From positions 248,001-312,000 of the forward strand of contig JACKNK010000003.1 in NCBI GenBank assembly GCA_024234955.1: a stretch of 64,000 nt of DNA. The letters run 5' to 3'. The notes under the pieces were generated by a model that was given only the letters and a program-made list of their open reading frames with translations, was not told the origin of the DNA and did not search any database. The translations under genes and the position numbers were made by a program. The DNA is from Gammaproteobacteria bacterium (GTDB lineage: Bacteria > Pseudomonadota > Gammaproteobacteria > JACKNK01). This document shows positions 15,973 to 24,109 of the stretch, in pieces. How positions within the stretch are numbered: position 1 is the first letter of the stretch; the number at the start of each line of letters is the position of its first letter.

Positions 15973-16155
15973 ACAGCGAAAGAATTGGTGGCGAAGAAAA
16001 CGTCTCAACCTCTTGAGAGAAAGAGATGGAGGACGTGGAGACCGCTTTTTGCCGATCTGGTCTAGAAACCCGATATTCGGCCAACCACGTAGGCCACGGC
16101 TGGCGAGGTGAGCGCATTCGACAGCAGCCCGATCAGACGACCCCAGCGTATGTCT

Positions 16156-17364
16156 TCACATCTGACCGGAACGGCTGCGTATCTCAACCGGCTTACGCAG
16201 CAGATGTTCGTAACGCCGATCGGTGAGCGTTTTCAGGAAGGCAACCAGGGCATCGATGCGCTTGTCCTTCAGTGCGGGGCCGGTCTCCAGTTCCTTCCGC
16301 GACAGGTTGTCGGCGACTTCCGGTTCGGCCCAGCGTTCGCCGGTTTCCGGGTTGATCTGTCGCTTGGCCGAACGGCTGTTGTACTTGTTGTAGAACAGCA
16401 CCACGGTGCGCAGATCCTTGAATACACCGTTGTGCATGTAGGGTCCGGTTACGGCCACGTTACGCAAGGTCGGCACCTTGAACTTACCGGCCTGGGCGGG
16501 ATCACCCACCGCAGGATTACCCTGCAAACCCGGATCGAACGCGCCGGTCTTCTGGTCGTCGATCGCCTGCAGCGCCGGATTTGCCGGCACCCCGATGTTG
16601 TGGAATTCGTAGTTGCTGAAGGTCTCCCCCTCCACGCCCGCGCTCGTCTTCAGCTGATGACAGCGATTGCAGTTGGTGAACTGCTGCGAGAAGAACAAGG
16701 TCATGCCCAGGTCTTCCTGTGCGGTCAGGGTGTATTCGCCGCGCAGGTAGCGATCGTATTTCGAATCGAACGGCGCAAATTCGTCGGTCGCCTCAAACGC
16801 GGCAATCGCCTGGGTCATGGCGGCATAGGCGCTCTCGGTGTGCGTGAATACCCCGGCACCGAAGATCGCCTCGAAGCGGGCCACGTACCCCGGATTTTCC
16901 TGCAAACGGGCGACCACCGAGGCCTTGTCCGGCATCCCCATTTCCTTCGGGTTCAAAGGCGGCCCACCCGCCTGTCCGGCCAGGTCGGCTTCGCGACCGT
17001 CGAGAAACTGCCCACCGACGTATTTGCCTTCCCCCGTCCTGTGAAAACGCGGTGAGAACCGCGCATAGCTCGCGGTCGGGGCATTGCGATCCCCCAGGGA
17101 ACGACCGTCGTCACCCAACGACACCGCGCCGCCAGCCTGGCCGTGCGGATCCGCGAAGCCCGCTTCCGGGTCATGGCAGCTCGCACAGGATTGAGTGCGA
17201 CGTCGCGACAGATTGACATCCAGGAACAGCGATCGCCCCAGTTCAGCCAGAGCGTTCCGTTCCAAAGCGGACCCAACCGGAACCGAGACCGCCGGCGTGG
17301 AAAGCACCGGAACGGGAGCAGCCAGGCAGAGCATGAAAAGACCAGAGCAGGTCGGCAATCGCAT
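16156..17364 (-). CDS. Di-haem cytochrome c peroxidase (MauG/CcpA family)
   Basis: The 402-residue periplasmic protein has a signal peptide and two haem c motifs, CASCH (about residue 60) and CNRCH (about residue 232). Family features include GRSLFLDVNLS, RNAPTASYARFSPRFHRTG and the C-terminal FKVPTLRNVAVTGPYMHNG. It would reduce hydrogen peroxide or oxidise a protein partner. A Fur-like box immediately upstream suggests iron-starvation control, linking it to the imelysin operon. No second gene appears to be in its transcript. Confidence 0.92.
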   Translation of the reverse strand: MRLPTCSGLFMLCLAAPVPVLSTPAVSVPVGSALERNALAELGRSLFLDVNLSRRRTQSCASCHDPEAGFADPHGQAGGAVSLGDDGRSLGDRNAPTASYARFSPRFHRTGEGKYVGGQFLDGREADLAGQAGGPPLNPKEMGMPDKASVVARLQENPGYVARFEAIFGAGVFTHTESAYAAMTQAIAAFEATDEFAPFDSKYDRYLRGEYTLTAQEDLGMTLFFSQQFTNCNRCHQLKTSAGVEGETFSNYEFHNIGVPANPALQAIDDQKTGAFDPGLQGNPAVGDPAQAGKFKVPTLRNVAVTGPYMHNGVFKDLRTVVLFYNKYNSRSAKRQINPETGERWAEPEVADNLSRKELETGPALKDKRIDALVAFLKTLTDRRYEHLLRKPVEIRSRSGQM

Positions 17365-17407
17365 AACAGGTGCTCGGGAGTGGAGATGGACCGATTCTCA
17401 CCATGTT

Positions 17408-17430
17408 AATGCGATAAATTCTCGTTTGCA
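17408..17430 (-). promoter_or_regulatory. Candidate Fur box upstream of the di-haem peroxidase
   Basis: On the plus strand the site reads AATGCGATAAATTCTCG followed by TTTGCA. About 18 of 23 positions match the common operator form AATGAGAATTATTCTC plus ATTTGCA. It lies 44 bases before the peroxidase start codon, where a repressor would act. Confidence 0.6.
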
Positions 17431-17453
17431 TCAAAAAACACAAACCCCACCGA

Positions 17454-18755
17454 TCAGTTGAGCTGAATCCGTTGCCCCCACGGCACCTTCTCCCGCCCTT
17501 TGATCAGCCACAGCACCGGGAAGTTGGGCTCCTGTGCCGGGAACGCGCCCTTGGCATCGGTGAAGTACACGAGCAGGTCGGGACGTTTCCCCTCCCGGTC
17601 CAGCCATTCGAACGGCGGCTTGAAGCTGGTCCCACCTGTGCATTCGAAGCGTTCCGGCAACACACACGGCTCCCAGGACTCGAACGTCCAGGGGCCGTTC
17701 GCGACCAGCGATGCGTCGCAGGCATGCAAGGTCACCCGGGCGCGAATCTGACCTTTGATCGCATTGACTTCGGCGACGAATTCATTGAGTTCCGCACTAC
17801 CGATCGAGCCGCTGACATCGAGAACCACGACGACATCGACCTCGCTGGAACGCAAGGAAGGCATGATCGCGTCGCCTTCCCGCCGGGATGGTCGAGTCCA
17901 GTTGTAGTCGTTGCGCGCGGTCACTGACATATACCGGGCCAGAAGCATTCGCCAGGGCAACTGCGGCTGCAGCAGATGATCGATGATGCGCGCCAATGCG
18001 CCGGACAACTTGCCGCTCTGCATCGCCGTCTGAGCGGCACCGGCCATTCGCTGTTGCCACTGGACCTCCAGATTGGAACGCTCCTCCGGGGTCAGCGGTG
18101 GGGGCTGAGCCCCATCGCCATCTCCGTCCGTGCCCTTGCCACCTTGTCCGTCCTGGCTGCCATCGTTGCGCGGCTCGGGACTGCCACCCTTGCCGTCATC
18201 CGGCTCCTGGGACTTGCCGTCCCCCTGCAGATCGCCTTCCTTCAGGGTGCCGCCACCGAGACCCCGCTTCTGATCGCTGTCCTGGTCACTGTCGGACTCG
18301 TCATAGAGGTGTTCGTCCAGCGGCTTCTGGTCTTCCTGGGTATCGTCGATCAGCGGGTAGATCTCTTCCGCCGTCATGCCTTCATAGGCCGGGATCACCA
18401 CTGCATCGGGCGGTGGCGTCAGGCCTTCCGCGACGAGGATCGGATTGACCGCAAAATCGCAAGCCAGATCCCATTTCCATTTGACCCGATGCTGCCGGCG
18501 GGCAAAGTGCGACAGGGCGCAATGCAGGGCTTCATGCGCGAGCATGAACTGCGTCTGCGACAGACTCAGGTCGGCGATGTAGTCAGGGTTGTAATAAAAG
18601 GCGCGCGCGTCAGTACCGGTCGTCCTGCACCATTTGGGGTCGCCTGGCTTCATCGGCAGACGCAGTACCAGCGTGCCGAGGAAGGGCTTTTCCAGGATCA
18701 GCCGGGTGCGCGCCGCCGACAGCTTCACATCGAGCTCATCGAGATCGACCGCCAC
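17454..18755 (-). CDS. VWA-domain, metallopeptidase-like protein (DUF2201/COG3864)
   Basis: The 433-residue protein has an N-terminal putative metallopeptidase region with an HExxH motif (AHEALHCALSHF, about 88-100). A low-complexity acidic, Gly-rich linker follows (about 150-215), then a C-terminal VWA domain with a MIDAS motif (VVLDVSGSIGS, about 305-315). Such proteins pair with MoxR AAA+ ATPases in putative chaperone or metal-insertion systems. The gene starts four bases after the MoxR gene. Target and activity are unknown. Confidence 0.87.
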   Translation of the reverse strand: MAVDLDELDVKLSAARTRLILEKPFLGTLVLRLPMKPGDPKWCRTTGTDARAFYYNPDYIADLSLSQTQFMLAHEALHCALSHFARRQHRVKWKWDLACDFAVNPILVAEGLTPPPDAVVIPAYEGMTAEEIYPLIDDTQEDQKPLDEHLYDESDSDQDSDQKRGLGGGTLKEGDLQGDGKSQEPDDGKGGSPEPRNDGSQDGQGGKGTDGDGDGAQPPPLTPEERSNLEVQWQQRMAGAAQTAMQSGKLSGALARIIDHLLQPQLPWRMLLARYMSVTARNDYNWTRPSRREGDAIMPSLRSSEVDVVVVLDVSGSIGSAELNEFVAEVNAIKGQIRARVTLHACDASLVANGPWTFESWEPCVLPERFECTGGTSFKPPFEWLDREGKRPDLLVYFTDAKGAFPAQEPNFPVLWLIKGREKVPWGQRIQLN

Positions 18756-18759
18756 GACA

Positions 18760-19806
18760 TCAATCCCCGAACAGCATCACATCGGCGACGTCCTTGGCCC
18801 AGGTTGCGAACTGCGGTACCTGGAACACCTCGTTGCCGACCGCGCGATGCATGTCGGAAATCAGCATCACGCCCATCTCCCGCTGCCGGAAACGCCCCGC
18901 GTAATCGATGATTCGACCCCAGGTAGTCATCCGGTCGGCGGCATCCTTGCTGCGGATGGCGCGCCCGACCAGGCTCGCGGCCACTGCGTACTGCAGATCG
19001 ATCTCCTTGGGCACCCCGACTTCTTCGCCACGCAGGATGGCGTCGATATCCGGAAGCTGATCCAGATTGTCCACAAAGGCCTTGCACTCGATCCCCGCTG
19101 CCGGACCGACGCAGCCCTGGAGCGTGCCGAGCAGCAGATCGGCAGTGTCGCCGAACTTCTGCAACGCGCGATGCGCGAATTCCCAGGAACGCGGCGACGG
19201 GAACGCCACCGGGTTGTGCGCCGGATCGAAATCGAACAGCAATTCCGGGCGGAATCGCAGGAACGCGATCAGGCGCTCGTCGATCCCGTTCGCATAGGCC
19301 CAGGCGACCCAGTCATCCAGATGCGTGTCCACTTCGTAATGCGAGAAACGGTTCGCGAGCGGCGCGGGCATCTGATAGGTCACCCCGCGATCGCCCTGGC
19401 GATTGCCGGCGGCAAAGATCGCCCAATGCTCAGGCACCTCGTATTCCCCGAGTTTTCGATCGAGGATCAACTGATATGCCGCCGCCGACACACTCGGTGG
19501 CGCCGACGTGATCTCGTCCAGAAAGAGGATGCCTTCCGATCCATGACGTTCCGCATCGGGCAACATCGCCGGAATCGCCCATTCGACATGGTTCTCGACC
19601 CGGAACGGAATCCCGCGCAAGTCCGACGGTTCCATCTGCGACAGCCGCACGTCGATCACCGGCACCCCGTGACGAAGCGCGATCTGTGAGACCATCTGCG
19701 ACTTTCCGACGCCGGGCGGCCCCCAGAGCATCACGGGTGTGTGATGACCTTCCCGGGTACTGGTGAATTCTCGCTCCAGAACCTTGAGCAACTGGGCTGG
19801 TCGCAT
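18760..19806 (-). CDS. MoxR-type AAA+ ATPase
   Basis: The 348-residue ATPase has Walker A GPPGVGKS (about 29-36), Walker B ILFLDEITSAPPSV and an Asn sensor in FAAGNRQGDRG. The DLRGIP segment after the first strand fits the MoxR/AAA_5 class. With the downstream VWA protein it forms the usual MoxR-VWA pair, probably an ATP-driven remodelling or cofactor-insertion machine in the cytoplasm. The two genes form a minimal operon divergent from the epimerase gene. Confidence 0.9.
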   Translation of the reverse strand: MRPAQLLKVLEREFTSTREGHHTPVMLWGPPGVGKSQMVSQIALRHGVPVIDVRLSQMEPSDLRGIPFRVENHVEWAIPAMLPDAERHGSEGILFLDEITSAPPSVSAAAYQLILDRKLGEYEVPEHWAIFAAGNRQGDRGVTYQMPAPLANRFSHYEVDTHLDDWVAWAYANGIDERLIAFLRFRPELLFDFDPAHNPVAFPSPRSWEFAHRALQKFGDTADLLLGTLQGCVGPAAGIECKAFVDNLDQLPDIDAILRGEEVGVPKEIDLQYAVAASLVGRAIRSKDAADRMTTWGRIIDYAGRFRQREMGVMLISDMHRAVGNEVFQVPQFATWAKDVADVMLFGD

Positions 19807-19893
19807 GTTTTCATGACTCCTACGCTGTTTCGTCCGGACAGGTTATCAGGCGATTCAAAGGTGGGAACCTTTAACTCAGTGTGTGGTTTTTGG

Positions 19894-20850
19894 ATGTCCA
19901 ATTATTCTGCTTTGATTACCGGAGCAAGCGGCTTCATCGGCCAACAACTGTCATCGGACCTGCTCGCCCTCGGCAACCACACCCGATTGCTCGTTCGGGA
20001 CCCCGAGCGACTTCCCTCCGTGTTGCGAAATCACCCCTTGTCCGAAGTCGTGGTCGGCGACCTTCGGCACAGTGAACCCTTATCTGCGTTGGTCAACGGC
20101 GTGGATCGGATTTTCCATCTCGCCGGTCGAGCCCACATTTTCGACAAGGACGTCGCCTACGCGGAGGCGGAATATCGCGCCGTCAACGTACTGGCCAGCC
20201 AACGCCTCGCCGAAGCCGCCGGCGCAAACGGCGTCCGCCGGCTGGTGTACGTCTCATCGATCAAGGTCAACGGAGAGGAAACCCACGCGACGCCGTTCCG
20301 TGCCGACGACACCCCTGCCCCGGAAGACGCTTACGGACGGTCCAAACTTGCCGCTGAGCAAACCCTGTTCGATGTTTCCCAGGCAACCGGGATGGAACTG
20401 TGTGTCGTCAGGCCACCGCTGGTCTACGGACCCGGCGTTCGTGCCAACTTCGCCCGTCTGATGAACATGGTGAAATCCGGCTGGCCGATCCCGTTTGGCG
20501 CAATCGATAACCGCCGCAGCCTGGTCGGTGTGCGCAATCTGACCGACCTGCTGCGACGCTGCGGGGAACACCCGAACGCCGCCGGGCAGGTATTCCTGGC
20601 CGGCGATGGCGAGTCGCTATCCACCGCCGAGCTGATCCGTCGGATCGCAGCCGCCCAATCGCGCAAACCAAAGCTCTGGAACATCCCGCCTGCCCTGCTC
20701 GGTGCCGCACTGACCTTGCTCGGCAAAGGTCCTGAATGGCGACGACTGAGCGGCAATCTGGAAGTGGACATCCACCACACGCTGGAACGTCTCGACTGGC
20801 AACCGCCATTTTCGATGCAGGCAGAATTGCAGGCCATGCAGCACGCCTGA
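19894..20850 (+). CDS. NAD-dependent epimerase/dehydratase family protein
   Basis: The 318-residue extended short-chain dehydrogenase has an N-terminal nucleotide-binding motif ALITGASGFIGQQL, an active-site Tyr-x3-Lys in DAYGRSKLAAEQTL, and VVRPPLVYGPGVRANFARL as in UDP-hexose 4-epimerases. It probably acts on a nucleotide sugar for a surface glycan; the substrate cannot be read from sequence. ATG 19894 puts the Rossmann motif at residue 7. Glycan-type genes occur further down (deacetylase, ATP-grasp). Confidence 0.85.
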   Translation: MSNYSALITGASGFIGQQLSSDLLALGNHTRLLVRDPERLPSVLRNHPLSEVVVGDLRHSEPLSALVNGVDRIFHLAGRAHIFDKDVAYAEAEYRAVNVLASQRLAEAAGANGVRRLVYVSSIKVNGEETHATPFRADDTPAPEDAYGRSKLAAEQTLFDVSQATGMELCVVRPPLVYGPGVRANFARLMNMVKSGWPIPFGAIDNRRSLVGVRNLTDLLRRCGEHPNAAGQVFLAGDGESLSTAELIRRIAAAQSRKPKLWNIPPALLGAALTLLGKGPEWRRLSGNLEVDIHHTLERLDWQPPFSMQAELQAMQHA

Positions 20851-20957
20851 ACGTGCCTGGCAATGTCCAATCCGAAACGGATCGAGTCATTGATCCGGTC
20901 GTGGAGACTGACCGCAAGCGCTACGCTTTAACCCCGCCCCCACCGCGAACGACGACG

Positions 20958-22199
20958 ATGTCTGAAATCATTCTCATCCAGGTATCTGGCATGGACCGTC
21001 CCGGCATCACCGTGACCTTGACCGAGGTGCTGGCCCAATACGATATCGACATCCTCGATATTGGCCAGTCCGTCATTCACGACACGCTTTCCCTGGGCAT
21101 GTTGGTGGAAGTTCCGACCGAAGCGAACGCGTGCCCGGTTTTTCGAGACCTACTGTTTCGCGCCCACGAACTGGACCTGAACATCCGCTTCAAACCAGTC
21201 GCCGACGACGCCTATGAGCATTGGGTGGCCGAACAGGGCCGTCACAAGCACATCGTCACCCTGCTTGGGCGCACCATCCGTGCCGAACATATTGCAAGGG
21301 TTTCCGGCATCGTCGCCGCTCAAGGTCTGAACATCGATCACATCACCCGGTTGTCGGGCCGCATCTCGCGCCGTGCGGACGCCGATCCCACGCGCCAGAA
21401 AGAGTGTATCGAACTGACGCTGAGCGGCCCGGTCGCCGATCTGCCCACGCTGCACGCTGGCTTTCTCAGCCTCGCTCAGGCCACCGATGTGGACATTGCC
21501 TTCCAGGAAGACGACATATTCCGGCGCAATCGCCGCCTGGTCTGTTTCGACATGGATTCCACGCTGATCCAGTGTGAAGTCATCGATGAATTGGCGCTCG
21601 AAGCGGGCGTCGGACCGCAGGTGGCCGCGATCACCGAAGCGGCGATGCGCGGCGAGATCGACTTCAAGGAAAGTTTCCGTCGCCGCCTTGCCCTGCTCGA
21701 AGGCATGGACGAATCGGTGCTTGCGAAGGTGGCCGATCGATTGCCAATCACCGAGGGTGCGGAACGGCTGATCTGCAATCTTCGCAAGCTCGGTTACAAG
21801 GTCGCGATCCTCTCCGGCGGCTTCACGTACTTCGCCGAACATCTGCAACGTCGCTTCGGCGTCGATTACGTCCACGCCAATCAACTCGATTTCGTGAACG
21901 GAAAGCTCACCGGCAAGATCAAGGGGGAGGTTGTCGATGGCGCCCGCAAGGCCGCCTTGCTGCGCGAAATCGCCGAACGGGAAGGCGTCCGTCTGGAACA
22001 GGTCATTGCGGTGGGTGATGGCGCCAACGACCTGCCGATGCTCTCCATCGCCGGCCTTGGCATCGCGTTCCACGCCAAGCCCATCGTCAAGGCGCAGGCG
22101 CGGCAATCGATCGCCACCGTCGGACTGGATGGTGTGCTGTATCTGCTAGGTATGCGCGACTGGGAAGTGGACAAGCTCGCCAGAAACCCGACCGACTGA
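20958..22199 (+). CDS. serB: Phosphoserine phosphatase SerB with ACT domains
   Basis: It catalyses the last step of serine synthesis, O-phosphoserine to serine. The 413-residue protein has N-terminal ACT regulatory domains (ILIQVSGMDRPGITVTLTEV, then HKHIVTLLGRTIRAEHIARV) and a C-terminal HAD phosphatase with motif I FDMDSTLIQCEVIDELA, SGGF, and GDGANDLPML. The length and double ACT plan match the long SerB of Pseudomonas and mycobacteria. The start at ATG 20958 gives the usual N-terminus. Confidence 0.95.
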   Translation: MSEIILIQVSGMDRPGITVTLTEVLAQYDIDILDIGQSVIHDTLSLGMLVEVPTEANACPVFRDLLFRAHELDLNIRFKPVADDAYEHWVAEQGRHKHIVTLLGRTIRAEHIARVSGIVAAQGLNIDHITRLSGRISRRADADPTRQKECIELTLSGPVADLPTLHAGFLSLAQATDVDIAFQEDDIFRRNRRLVCFDMDSTLIQCEVIDELALEAGVGPQVAAITEAAMRGEIDFKESFRRRLALLEGMDESVLAKVADRLPITEGAERLICNLRKLGYKVAILSGGFTYFAEHLQRRFGVDYVHANQLDFVNGKLTGKIKGEVVDGARKAALLREIAEREGVRLEQVIAVGDGANDLPMLSIAGLGIAFHAKPIVKAQARQSIATVGLDGVLYLLGMRDWEVDKLARNPTD

Positions 22200-22219
22200 G
22201 CCGCACCGCTCGGCTCCGC

Positions 22220-22942
22220 TCAGCCGACGTATTGATAAACCTTGAAGTGGGGATCTTCCGCGACTTCACGCAACACCTTCGAGTCACGATACCCACCCTG
22301 GTGCACCGGGTTCATGTAGACGATCCGGATCGGGCGGGGATTCTCCGCCGCAGAGCGCTCGATATTCTCGATGACGCGGCGCATGACCTGATCGCCAAAC
22401 GGGTGATACATGTAAATCAGTAACGGACCATCGGGAAGCGGGAAGCGGGTGGCATCGTCACAGACTACCTCGAAGGCATCGGTCTTTTGCGCCTCGCCAC
22501 GATAGATTTCGACGTTGTTGCGAGCGATGTCGCACAAGGCCTGCGAGAACTCCACGCCAACGATGCGCTTGAAGGGATAATCCGACGCCATCAGCAGGGT
22601 GCGGCCCTTGCCCGAACCCAGGTCGATAAAGGTCAGTTCCGCAAACGACAGCGCAAGACTCGACATGGCGCGATGGAAGGGTCCGGACCAGCTCGCTTCG
22701 TAGCGCGTTGCCAGATCGTAGAATTCACTGTCCACATTCAGCTCACCCGCTTCCACCTGACCCCACGTATCGGTGCCGTACTTGGCATCGAACGGATCCA
22801 CGCGATTGCGCGCAGCGCGACCGGTCGGTGTGTGCTTGTGCAGTTCATGAACGAGATTCTTGGCAATGACCTGCAAGGTCCCGAAGAACCCATCGCGGCG
22901 CAGAACCCGCGCTATTTTTCTCGGCAGAGAGCTAAGAGCCAT
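22220..22942 (-). CDS. Class I SAM-dependent methyltransferase
   Basis: The 240-residue protein has the SAM-binding motif FIDLGSGKGRTLLMAS (about 106-121) and the acidic VGVEFSQALCDIARNN segment, followed by PDGPLLIYMYHPF. The substrate is unknown. Similar proteins occur beside glycan or natural-product genes. It is divergent from the GNAT-like gene at 22987, with 44 bases between them, and convergent with serB. Confidence 0.78.
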   Translation of the reverse strand: MALSSLPRKIARVLRRDGFFGTLQVIAKNLVHELHKHTPTGRAARNRVDPFDAKYGTDTWGQVEAGELNVDSEFYDLATRYEASWSGPFHRAMSSLALSFAELTFIDLGSGKGRTLLMASDYPFKRIVGVEFSQALCDIARNNVEIYRGEAQKTDAFEVVCDDATRFPLPDGPLLIYMYHPFGDQVMRRVIENIERSAAENPRPIRIVYMNPVHQGGYRDSKVLREVAEDPHFKVYQYVG

Positions 22943-22986
22943 ACGTTAACCCGAATGAGCGAAACAACTGGTAGGACGGCTATGAT

Positions 22987-24018
22987 GTGCCTTGTTCGAT
23001 TGATCCGGCAGAATACTTCATTTATGACCCATCCCCTTGCCAGCCCGTCGACGCGCCAGATCTTGCCCAGGAAATGTCCGTGAGCCATTGGGACATCCAG
23101 CCGTGCCCATTCCGGTTTCGTTTGAGTGACTGGACCTTCCTCACGGTCACCCGCTTACTGCAATGCCGATCGATCGACATCCTTACCCCGAAACTCCCGG
23201 ATGAGGCGATGAAACCGCCCACCGACGGCTTGTTGTCGGACAGTCAGGGTTTTCTGATTCGAGCCATGCCGCTGGAAGGCGAGCTTCCCGCGATCACGCC
23301 AATGGGCGATTTCCTTAGATACGTGCCGCTGCAATATCTGCACTCCCATATCGACCTGACGATGTCGTTCGAGGATTACCAGCAGAAGTTCTCATCCAAG
23401 ACCCGCGCAACCCTGAATCGCAAAGTCCGCAAGTTCGCACAGCATTGCGGCGGGGAATTGCATTGGAAGGCCTATGTGTCCCGCGACGATATGGACGAGT
23501 TTTTCCGCCATGCCCGGGCCGTTTCGGCGCGCACTTACCAGGAACGCCTCCTGGATGCGGGCATTCCCGGCAGCGATTCGTTCATCGCCAATGCCAGAAC
23601 CCTTGCGGATGAGGACCGCCTACGCGCCTACATCCTGTTTGACGGCGATCGCCCGGTCTCCTACCTGTATTGTCCGGTCCACGCATCGGTGCTGATCTAT
23701 GCTTATCTCGGCTATGACCCGGACTACGCGAGATTGTCCGTAGGCACGGTCCTGCAATGGCTTGCCCTGGAAAGCCTGTTTGCAGAGGGCAAATTCCGCG
23801 CCTTCGACTTCACCGAAGGCCAGTCCGATCACAAACGACTGTTTGCCACCCATCAACAACAGCGCGGCAATGTGTACTTTCTTCGTCACACGATCGGGAA
23901 TCGCCTCCTGGTTTCCGCGCATCACCGCACCGATCTCCTCTCCGCCTGGTTTGGCAACCAGTTCGACCGCTTTGGCCTGAAAGCGCGGATCAAGCGTCTG
24001 ATTCGTTCCACGAACTGA
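22987..24018 (+). CDS. GNAT-fold/FemAB-like acyltransferase (Acetyltransf_6)
   Basis: The 343-residue protein contains the Acetyltransf_6 region: LTMSFEDYQQKFSSKTRATL, then FFRHARAVSARTYQERLLD and GYDPDYARLSVGTVLQWLALE. Such proteins usually acylate or aminoacylate polysaccharide or cell-wall precursors and accompany exopolysaccharide genes. The start is uncertain: GTG 22987 gives a complete N-terminal region; ATG 23074 is an alternative with a poorly spaced AGGA. There are about 90 bases to the next gene. Confidence 0.75.
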   Translation: MPCSIDPAEYFIYDPSPCQPVDAPDLAQEMSVSHWDIQPCPFRFRLSDWTFLTVTRLLQCRSIDILTPKLPDEAMKPPTDGLLSDSQGFLIRAMPLEGELPAITPMGDFLRYVPLQYLHSHIDLTMSFEDYQQKFSSKTRATLNRKVRKFAQHCGGELHWKAYVSRDDMDEFFRHARAVSARTYQERLLDAGIPGSDSFIANARTLADEDRLRAYILFDGDRPVSYLYCPVHASVLIYAYLGYDPDYARLSVGTVLQWLALESLFAEGKFRAFDFTEGQSDHKRLFATHQQQRGNVYFLRHTIGNRLLVSAHHRTDLLSAWFGNQFDRFGLKARIKRLIRSTN

Positions 24019-24109
24019 TCCGGAACTCCGACAAGGCTAATCATCACTTGCAGCGCCCGGGGTCTGGGTCGATTCTGTTCGCCATGTCTCCCCCTTATCG
24101 CCCGCACCG

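Noticed and set aside
16018..16155. Possible small gene between the PepSY gene and the di-haem peroxidase
   Set aside because: The only frame overlaps the peroxidase 3' end, has no RBS and no family pattern.
20851..20957. Possible riboswitch upstream of serB
   Set aside because: The 107-base gap shows no convincing conserved aptamer or terminator; serB can be expressed from its own or the upstream promoter.
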